Shown: one piece after another, positions 56,901 to 64,000 of the stretch
Layout: every line of letters begins with the position of its first letter
Position numbering within the stretch: the first letter of the stretch is position 1
From: Dichetophora obliterata
Lineage: Eukaryota; Arthropoda; Insecta; Diptera; Sciomyzidae
Direction: 5' to 3'
NCBI GenBank assembly: GCA_963920525.1
Contig: OY986438.1
Span: 126,424,920 to 126,488,919, forward strand
DNA length: 64,000 nucleotides
The notes under the pieces: generated by a model
What the model was told of the DNA's origin: nothing
What the model saw: the letters and a program-made list of their open reading frames with translations, nothing else
Databases searched by the model: none
Made by a program: the position numbers and the translations under genes

Positions 56901-58583
56901 ATATCTGTCCTCACAGATCACCAACCACTGAAATGGCTATTTAGCCTAAAATCACCTACAGGACGCCTAGCTAGATGGGCACTTCAACTGCAGATGTACA
57001 ACGTCCAGTTTGGCTACACACCTGGACGACAAAATGTCGTGGCTGATACCCTTTCTCGACCACCATGCTCAATTGAAAATCATGACGAAAAAAGCTGTGA
57101 ATGTATGTTTATTGAAATTGACTTTCCACGAAAAGGGGCGGAAGAGTTCAGAAATGCTCAACTGGAAGATCCTGATCTAAAAAATATAATTATGTCTTTT
57201 GAAAACAACGATGAAAACGTATTGCGGCACACAAGTCGGGGATATATAATGGTAGATGGTGTTCTTTACCGATTCTGCTCCAACGAAGAGTCTGAAAATG
57301 GGCAGCTTGTAGTACCGAAATCAATGCGCACCAAGATTTTGTTTAACTATCATGATGATCCAACTGCTGGTCACTATGGCATCGATAGAACCATAAGTCG
57401 AATTTCGCCACTTTATTACTGGCCAGGTATGAGAGGAGATATAGCAAATCACATCAAATCATGTATTGAATGCAAACGCTATAAGCCGACGAACCTGAAA
57501 CCAGCTGGTTTGCTTCAAACAGTATCGAGCAGCCAAAGATTTGAGATTATTGCAGTTGATTTATTTGGTCCACTTCCGCGCACAATAGAAGGCCACCAAT
57601 GGATTTTAATTGTGGAAGACATTTGCAGCCGTTGGGTTGAGCTGTTTGCCATGAAAGATGGCACAGCTGAAAACTGTGCTCTACTTCTTTTAAATGAAAT
57701 ATTTTTAAGATACGGTGTTCCAAGGAGAATACACACTGACAATGGATGTCAGTTTATCTCGGCAGTGATGCAAAAACTCACATTCTGTTTAGGAATTGAG
57801 CAAACCTTTACTCCTGTATACCACCCGGAAGCAAACCCGGTAGAAAGAAAAAACAGAGACCTCAAAACTCAGCTTTCCATATGCGTTGGCCAAGAGCATA
57901 CGAAATGGAGCTTAAAATTACCTGCTATTCGTTTTGCAATGAACACTTCAAAATGTGCAAGCACTGGCTATTCTGCAGCATATCTGACATTCGGTCGAAA
58001 TTTAAGGACCCCAACAGAAGTCCAACACGATTTTAAGGCCATAGTTAAATCAGAAAACTTCTTGCCACAAATAACCCCACATTTATTGCAACTTGCAGAC
58101 ACACTTAAACAGGCAAAAGAAGCAGAAGAAAGAATTCAAGATAAGAATAAAATGTATGTAGACAACAAAAGGAGACCTCAGCCCATTATTAACGTTGGTG
58201 ATAGAGTTTTAGTGAAAACACATATTTTAAGTAAAGGAGCTCAAGGGTTGACATCAAAGTTTGTACCTCGACGAGATGGGCCATACACAGTAATAGGCAA
58301 AAAAGGTTCAGCATGTTTTACCATTGCATCAGAAGATGATCCAAATACTCCACATTCAACACATCATGTATCGGATTTAACACTTTATAGCGGTGTTCAA
58401 GATGCACCAGTTTATCCTATAAGGCGCCGCGGTCGCCCAAAAAAAAATCCAATCCCGCCATCAAGCTTAGATACAACACTACATAACACAAACGTTCCAG
58501 ATACACATCAAGCTACAGCACAGCAAAACAACACAACATCAGATAGAATACTCAGACCTAGAATTCCTGTAGAACAAACCTAG
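53967..58583 (+). CDS. Gag-Pol polyprotein of the Gypsy element
   Basis: One frame of 1,538 codons; gag and pol are fused with no frameshift. Domains: capsid-type Gag at about 60-230; zinc knuckle CTYCRKKNHVAENC at 252-265 (CX2CX4HX4C); a second knuckle CYGCGAAGYYRSNC at about 287, with Tyr where His is expected; aspartic protease with DTAA at about 346 (usually DTG/DSGA) and LLGIDFL; reverse transcriptase from about 610 with the YLDD catalytic site near 769; RNase H from TDASN near 917 with TEREAL and TDHQPL; integrase with an HHCC zinc site (HYGID..C.EC, 1135-1170), then DLFGP, HTDNG near 1256 and an E in PVERKNRD near 1292; a GPY-type C-terminal module at 1410-1450; and an AT-hook-like RRRGRPKK near the end. 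No chromodomain and no env. It was probably active recently; the Tyr knuckle may or may not matter. Confidence 0.95.
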   Translation: MRRSPRNTPTNGNTGVPNEANMSNSQKNQNAAVQSNGSVNINLTEQQFRELIGGLSIRRENISTFSTCTARFSGGSYSTNIEDFLATILVYKEAESISDSHALSSFPLLLEGYASSWWQGVKHEAKSFDEAMDLLKKAFAPPKPDWRVFSEICQEKQNFFETTDSFICKKRRLFAQLSEKLSENTMLNIIFSQLQLKIREKVSRDSVSTFQDLLAKAREIEMLVNENKAHGRNNAENENSKISDKTEKSTKRCTYCRKKNHVAENCFKKIEADRKSKANIQETNINCYGCGAAGYYRSNCPHCNHTNQKNSPALLDFNAIQTTVVGRNVPTVDINVNGLKGEAYFDTAARTSVAGFYLYEKLKKMNVEFQRVFAEIILADGIPRKEIVYATIADIVIGSRYKRIRFICLPNAKDNRTLLGIDFLEQCGIVMDLAQRNWHFKDDPFKHFEFKMHQHNAYSVTLTQANIIEHDNNLNTNSKDINEFIDWFEKSNSQKEGYQTPTHLKFSNYDYSPGNINKIFENSVPLNFHPKVNKKYENLFPPMKKMKADEKPESFICHGINLNSIEIKLRPDEGPHVSTNEKNQLENLLEQEKEIFEDITNPIPHIEHYIKTGSHEPIATNPYRISPKMKQSLKTEIDDMLNKGIISEKKSPWAFPVVLIPKKNGNIRVCVDYRRLNAITETDTYPLPRIDDLLHAAKTTPYMSTLDLKSGYWQIKIAEKDKLKTAFTTPFGIYVFNRMPFGLKNAPATFQRLIDKFRSGLPNILILAYLDDIIICSKDIVTHISELQQTFRRLREFGFHLNREKCYFCRPEVKYLGHILTVNGLKIDPEKTDAILKRPSPKNMKQLISFLQTCSWYRRFMPNFAEISKPLSTLTKKHSVWKWSTEEQASFDMLKQLLTSPPILQQVNEDQPFFLKTDASNYAIGAVLLQGEKDQEHPIEYASRLLLPAERNYSTTEREALTVVWAVQKFRGYIEGSEISVLTDHQPLKWLFSLKSPTGRLARWALQLQMYNVQFGYTPGRQNVVADTLSRPPCSIENHDEKSCECMFIEIDFPRKGAEEFRNAQLEDPDLKNIIMSFENNDENVLRHTSRGYIMVDGVLYRFCSNEESENGQLVVPKSMRTKILFNYHDDPTAGHYGIDRTISRISPLYYWPGMRGDIANHIKSCIECKRYKPTNLKPAGLLQTVSSSQRFEIIAVDLFGPLPRTIEGHQWILIVEDICSRWVELFAMKDGTAENCALLLLNEIFLRYGVPRRIHTDNGCQFISAVMQKLTFCLGIEQTFTPVYHPEANPVERKNRDLKTQLSICVGQEHTKWSLKLPAIRFAMNTSKCASTGYSAAYLTFGRNLRTPTEVQHDFKAIVKSENFLPQITPHLLQLADTLKQAKEAEERIQDKNKMYVDNKRRPQPIINVGDRVLVKTHILSKGAQGLTSKFVPRRDGPYTVIGKKGSACFTIASEDDPNTPHSTHHVSDLTLYSGVQDAPVYPIRRRGRPKKNPIPPSSLDTTLHNTNVPDTHQATAQQNNTTSDRILRPRIPVEQT

Positions 58584-58615
58584 AAGCTTGCCACATCATC
58601 GGGACGATTTCTGCA

Positions 58616-58628
58616 GCAGAGGGGGAGA
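58616..58628 (+). promoter_or_regulatory. Polypurine tract
   Basis: AGAGGGGGAGA directly before the 3' LTR, the expected plus-strand primer site. Confidence 0.85.
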
Positions 58629-58629
58629 T

Positions 58630-59300
58630 TGTAGCGGATGTTTTATTCAAGTTTTTATTCATTTTAAATTATTTACAATACTTATAAATGAAGTTAAATT
58701 TCATATGTTTATTTCATTTTTCTAAGTTTCAATTAAATTGCCACTTCTGTATGTTTTGCGTTGAACATAATTGATTTCTATTACTAGTTAAACATTTTTT
58801 TTAAACCGCTCTTTCTTATTGTTTGTGTAAAAGAGCTCACTAACGTTAATGCTCAAACTAATCACTTGCTAATCGCTTAACTAAAAAGTTCTCTTGAGTG
58901 AAGTCTGTTTAAAATTATATGCTTAAGTATACACATTTTCGTTATGCTCAAAGATTAATTATATGTTTACTCTTTCCCTAATATGTTCACACTCAAATTG
59001 ATTGTTAAATATTGAACGCACAAAGTTTTTGTGATCATTCGCATCGAAACGTCAACCAATAAAGGTCACTGCTGTGCAATTAAAGAAAACTGCTGACTTC
59101 GTTTGATTTCAATATTTTTATAAAAAGTTATCAAATATATTAAGACGCAAGCTGACAATAATTTGGCTCTTGTGGCTAATATATATATAATATTTAAACC
59201 CATAACGAGGACGGGTACAGACGCCAAAGCTGTCATACCCGGACCGTTAATATAACCGTAAAATCAGATTAAATATTAGCATTAAAAGCAATTCTTTACA
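58630..59300 (+). repeat. 3' LTR
   Basis: 671 bp, partner of 52951-53621. AATAAA at 59058-59063. Confidence 0.95.
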
Positions 59301-59304
59301 ATTT

Positions 59305-61129
59305 TATTTTATTAGTGGAAATGTTTGTCAAAGGTTTAAAAAATTACATATGTTAATTTCTAGATGTTTTCCACAATTCTGCAATACAATGTTATAATGT
59401 AAAATTTTTAAAATGCTTTTAAATTAATACACTAAAATATGGTATTCTTTGTTTGTTAGTAATACAACTGCTTAAATAAGGTATTATTCATACAAACAAA
59501 ACAAAGTATGTAATTTCATTTGTAATTCAATACCAGTCTTCAAAAGTACATTTCTGCGGTTATCTCTTTGTTTGTCTGTGTGTCGGTAATATCATGTTAC
59601 AATTAGTTAAATAACAAAAATAGCAACAACAACAACAACAACAACATTAATTAATACACCAAACCACTTCCAAATATTACCACCACCGCAAAAGTCACAG
59701 CAAGAGTCAAAAGAATTTGTAAACATCTAGTGTTGCTCACATTTTAATTAGAGCCTTTCATAAAAGCAGCAACAAACAAGCCAGCAAACAGCTACTCGGT
59801 GCTGATGAAGGAAACAAAGCTGAAGGAACTAGTTGCTGTGACAGCAGAAACACTGTAGGTGTTATGAGCAGGGTTGTGTGTGTGGGAGGGTTTAGTGCTT
59901 AGAGGAAAACGTATAGTTTCGTGGCTTGAAGAAAAAGGGACATGCAGCAATTATTTCTTACAAATGGAAGCATTGTAATTAGCATCAGTTTATGGGAAGT
60001 TGTAACAATAAATACTACACTTATGACATTTACACTTTATTCTAGCAAGGAAAGGTCCACAGGTGTTACTTTCCGATTTTAATGATTTTCGTATAAGTAA
60101 TAAAGAACAACACTTAAGGTTGATGCATTGTTTTATACGTGCTGAATCGATGGTTAAAAGTTTCAAAGTAGCGTTTCAAAATCAGCGGAAATTCCAAATG
60201 TATTTAATAACTTTACCAATTTTCATTGACTGTTTTCAAAATGCTATTCAAAAGCCACACATGATGACATTAAATTTATGCTTGTTTATTTCACCCAAGG
60301 CGTAAAAAATAGTTTTATAAAATAAATTTGAAATTAAATTAAAACAATAACGTAAATAACTTATTAAATTTTGCAAATGAATTTATTTTTTATTAATTAA
60401 AATGAAAAAAATCGATCGAAAATTTTAAGTTTTGAATTTTGAAAATTGAGTCCCCACCCTAATTTTTAAATGGTTTTAAATGATAATTGACCAGCTTTAA
60501 GAAAAGTATTATTTTGAATTTTTAAATGATGTTCTTTGAGCCCATACTTTGAAATAAACTGCCTTATCACGAGGTATGGAACCCCTAACCACCCTAACCT
60601 AATAATTTTTTTGATTAAAATCCGATAAATTATCTTTTGTAATTTTTGTAAAAATTGATTTTCGACATTTTTTCCGTTTTTTGTCAATTTTGTATACTGT
60701 TTTCCTCGAAATTAAGTTTTTTTATTTAATTTATTTCTTTAATAAATCCGTAAAATTTATTTTCCAGTACATTTTAAATGCAATTGCTGAATGATTTTTT
60801 TTTAGAATAAATTTTATTTAAAATGTGATTCTATTTTTTTCACTAAATAGTCAAACTTCAAAAATAACTTATATGAAAAATTACCAAATATCTCCTTCCG
60901 ATCTAAAGTTATAACATAAAATCATAGCGATATGGTAAGAGAGAAAACAGAAACATAATAAGAAAAAGTTAAAATATTCTTTAACATTTCCGCATGATAT
61001 TGAAAACTCTTCAAAACTACAACAAAAAAAATTCCAAAAAAAAACTTATCTCCGCAAATTTGATGGCAAGTGCGTTGCTTTTGAATACCTTTTATTTGAT
61101 ATTATATTTATATATACTTCAATGAAAAA
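59305..61129. other. Gene-free region with a CAA run
   Basis: AT-rich, with a (CAA)n run at 59624-59646. No coding sequence recognised; small frames at 60063-60305 and 60466-60687 have no motif. Confidence 0.4.
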
Positions 61130-61131
61130 TA

Positions 61132-62392
61132 AAGGGTGTTTTTTATAGAGTAATACAAGTTTAAATAATAATAAAACATAGTAAAATATTTTTAATATCA
61201 ATAAAACGGGCTTTATTGGATAGAAAATTTTACGACATTCATGCTTAAATATGATTTTTGCCATGTGGCTGCCACGACTGGCGCGTACAAGTCGCAATCT
61301 GGAACATAAATTTTCACCAATTTTTCGCAGCATTTGCGGCCGTATCTCGCCGATAACTCTTCGAATGTTGATTTCCAGGTGTTCAATTGTTTGTGGTTTA
61401 TCGACGCAGACAAGTGACTTTACATAACCCCAATGAAAGTAATCCAATGGGGTTAAATCACACGATCTTGGGGGCCAATTAATTGGGCCATTTTGTGAAA
61501 TTATTTTTTTGTCAATAGTTTCCTTGAGTAAATCAATTGTAGCGCCCGCTGTGTGGCATGTGGCTCCATCCTGTTAGATCCACATATCAGCAAGATTAAT
61601 GCCAGCTAATTGAGGTACGAAAAAACTTCGAATCATGTTCCTATACCGTTCACCATTGACAGTAACATTCTGACCATCATCGTTTTTGAAGACAACTGGG
61701 CCAATGACTCCGCCAGCCCATAAAGCGCACCAAACAGTAATTTTCTGTGGATGTAATAGTGTTTCGACAAAAGCTTGTGGATTCTCCTCACTCCAAATAC
61801 GACAATTCTGTTTATTTCACGAAGCCCAACCAAAAATGGGCTTCATCGGAAAATAACATTTTCCATGAAAATTCAAAATCAATATCAATTTGTGCTTCAG
61901 CCCATTCGCGATGGTCGTAGAATCTTGAAAGGTTTTAAGCCAAGATCTTTTCGTAAAATCTTCTATAAAGTGGAAGGACACAACCCCAGTTGCTGAGAAC
62001 GGCAACGAATTGCTTGATTAGGATCATCTTCAATGCTTTCCTGTACAGCGGCTACAGATTCTTCAGTGCGCACTGTTCCGCATCTCACGGGATACACGTT
62101 ATCAGTAACAGTAAATGTGATCCGAAAACGATCTATTGTTCTTCGAATTAGAATCTCAGAAGGACGATTATGTATGCCATACAATGGACGAAGTGCACGA
62201 TAAGTTTGACGAACAGAACCATTATTTTGATTAAAAATTTCCACAATTTGCACGCATTACTCTGATGTAAGTCGATCTATAATAAAATGTCAAAGCAAAC
62301 TAAACAAAAAGCAACTATCAAATGTTAAATGGGTGGTCAAATAAAGCAGTGATGCCAACTCAAAGTTGTATCACTCTATAAAAACCACCCTA
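61132..62392 (-). mobile_element. mariner-type element, copy 2 (DD41D)
   Basis: TIRs: AAGGGTGTTTTTTATAGAGT at the left and, reversed, TAGGGTGGTTTTTATAGAGT at the right, continuing into (A/G)ATACAA. TA duplications at 61130-61131 and 62393-62394. 1,261 bp. The layout matches copy 1 at 36343, but the TIRs and protein are clearly different, so it is a separate subfamily. Confidence 0.87.
61200..62253 (-). pseudogene. DD41D mariner transposase pseudogene
   Basis: Begins near 62253 with MQIVEIFNQNNGSVRQTYRA (helix-turn-helix part); then an F-S-D-E.HF type block decayed near 61840; MVGLREINRI (61833) in a shifted frame; a QDGATCHTAGATIDLLK block near 61550 with the second aspartate, whose first glutamine codon has become a stop; and NWPPRSCDLTPLDYFHWGYV with the third aspartate near 61440. 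The spacing between the second and third aspartates is 41 residues, counted directly. At least four breaks. Confidence 0.82.
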
Positions 62393-62394
62393 TA

Positions 62395-64000
62395 GTTATG
62401 GCCAAAAAATTAAAGTTTGTATAAAAAATATATCAACCTTAGATTTTTGTCCTCTATCATTAGGCACCTATCCTTGTTAATAAAAATAACTGTATTTATC
62501 TAGTAGAAGCTGTCAACATACAGCAGAAGCTTTGAAGCTAACATTTACTATTGCCATTTCAATTTAAGTCAACAAAATTAAAAATAGCTACATTTCTAAG
62601 CCGCATTTTGCTGACACTTTTCACCATTTTTACTTTAAAGCGCTGAAAAACAAAAACTTTAGATTGATTTATGCAAATAAAATTGCTTTTTCCCTTACCA
62701 CTTGACTTACCCCAATATTTGTCGATGCTTTTTCCACACTAATACTGCGGTTTTTTCTTTCTTATGTGGTAGGTGTTGTTGTAATATTTTCCCTGTTGCG
62801 CAAATTCCCGATTTGTTCGTGTCACTCTGTGCATTAGTGTTGGTGTCTGTAGAGCTCAGTCCTTATTTTCTCCAGCTAGACTTCCTTCATAATTATTGCT
62901 CTCATTGACTTCTACCCATTTGGGACCAACACCATGCTCACTTTAATGACCATTTTTTTGCACTCCCGCGTCTAATGAAATTATTAAGTCTTTATATTAT
63001 TTTGAGTTTTATTTTTACTTTTTTTTTTTTTACTGTGTTGTGTTGCTTTGTGCTTTTATTTGTCAATTAAAGTGATTGGCTACTAATGAGCCGCACTGCC
63101 AACCATGGGAAAATATTTGATATGTTAATAAAACGATTTACAGGTCAAACAGTAATGGTGCTTAAGGCTATATTAGTGCAATTTACATTAAATTCGAGAA
63201 ATAAACTGAGCATTAAATTATCTTGTATTACAAAACATGTATAATTTAAGAGTTCCGCGCTGATTCGTGAGATGATGGAAATTAGTAAATTTTAAGAGAG
63301 TACAAAATTTCGGCGTCTTCTACAATATTTCCATAAAGTTTCAATATTTACTTTATCTTATTTTAATGTCCAGATTTTTATTTGATCCTTTTGATAATCA
63401 TGTAAGCTAGAACGAATTTTATATGGTTTGTTTTTCTACAACTTATTCAAATTTGTATGAAAATATTACCAAAAAACTTTGGAATTTTAGAAAATATAAA
63501 TAAATCATCGTTCACTTCTGTTAGCACATTTTTCTATTTTTTCTATTTCATTTTCAAAAAAATAAAACTTATGATATCTTTACCACTAATGCTTTTTCTG
63601 AAAATTTTTACGGAAAGTACCATTTGATAGATAGAAGACAAACTTAAACTTACTAAACGCAATTTGTTGTCAGTTTTACTAAAACATTTTCATCCGCTAA
63701 CGTGTCCAGTTGAATTATTTTTTTAAATGTGTTATTTAATATTTTTCTTATTTTCGGTCTTATTAAAGAATGGCCGTAGTAACATATTCCGAAAATGTTT
63801 TTCTTGCGCTTAGTGGGAAATGGGAAAACGCTGCTGAAAGTTTTTAAGTATATAAGTTTTTTTGAAAATTTATAATCCAAATGTTGTTCAAATTAAGAAA
63901 ATAACATTACTAGAATTTAGAGAAAAAAGTCAAGAAAACCATTGTATAATTTGGATATTGGAATTTGGAAATTTTTTTTTTAATTTAACTGATATTATAA
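62395..64000. other. Gene-free region
   Basis: AT-rich. Nothing recognised to the end of the window. Confidence 0.4.

Larger units (their letters stand above)
52951..59300 (+). mobile_element. Ty3/Gypsy LTR retrotransposon, complete
   Basis: LTRs at 52951-53621 and 58630-59300 (671 bp each), starting TGTAGCGG and ending TTTACA, with a 4-bp duplication ATTT at 52947-52950 and 59301-59304. A primer binding site, a single gag-pol frame (53967-58583) and a polypurine tract are in the expected order. No envelope frame follows. The LTRs look identical on a read-through by eye, so the insertion is recent. It is the only element in the window without coding damage. Confidence 0.96.

Noticed and set aside
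1..64000. CRISPR arrays, rRNA, complete tRNA genes, bacterial operons
   Set aside because: None seen. The sequence is eukaryotic and repeat-rich; the tRNA-like pieces are SINE heads, not folded tRNAs.

Overview
The window looks like a repeat-rich, non-coding stretch of a large fly genome (higher Diptera; a tephritid-like genome fits best, but the species cannot be fixed from sequence alone). It is AT-rich, carries CAA/GTT and TG microsatellites, and has almost no host coding capacity. Nearly every open frame that makes sense belongs to a mobile element. The single host-gene candidate is a 50-codon first exon at 43024-43173 (signal-anchor type start, good splice donor). I could not identify its gene.

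Layout. 0.1-4.6 kb: a decayed non-LTR retrotransposon of the CR1/Jockey group on the minus strand, next to a remnant of a recurrent, uncharacterised arthropod repeat-encoded protein. 7.7-10.4 kb: a second, 5'-truncated copy of the same LINE type. 11.8-14.5 kb: a remnant of the uncharacterised family on the plus strand, then a 1.9-kb element with ~115-bp terminal inverted repeats (TIRs) around a second uncharacterised protein family. 15.4-23.9 kb: a tRNA-derived SINE with target duplications, LINE 3' ends, a CAA-bearing MITE, a Helitron-like 3' end, an IS630/Tc1/mariner-type pseudogene and a foldback element. 24.0-25.6 kb: a hAT-type non-autonomous element with a perfect 8-bp target duplication and a second SINE inside it. 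26.2-29.4 kb: a nested TIR/foldback structure with a third LINE copy in its loop. 32.8-33.5 kb: an ACTAGTT-rich MITE. 34.0-35.7 kb: an RTE-type LINE remnant split by a MITE of the same family as the 26.2-kb element. 36.3-37.6 and 61.1-62.4 kb: two decayed DD41D mariner-type elements. 38.9-41.7 kb: a piggyBac-type element (TTAA duplication) with a Tc1-type element (TA duplication) inside. 44.5-45.2 and 46.9-47.1 kb: two more MITEs. 47.9-50.6 kb: about 190 GGTAAA and 150 GGTAAT hexanucleotides, flanked by a 21-bp minisatellite in opposite orientations. 50.9-52.4 kb: a BED/hAT transposase pseudogene. 52.95-59.30 kb: an intact Ty3/Gypsy retrotransposon with two 671-bp LTRs that look identical, and one 1,538-codon gag-pol frame.

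How it fits together: this is a layered record of insertions. Target duplications and interrupted frames give a relative order: SINE into hAT element, Tc1 into piggyBac, MITE into RTE, LINE into foldback loop. The Gypsy copy is the youngest and the only element that looks coding-competent. All family names come from motifs read by eye; no database search was possible.
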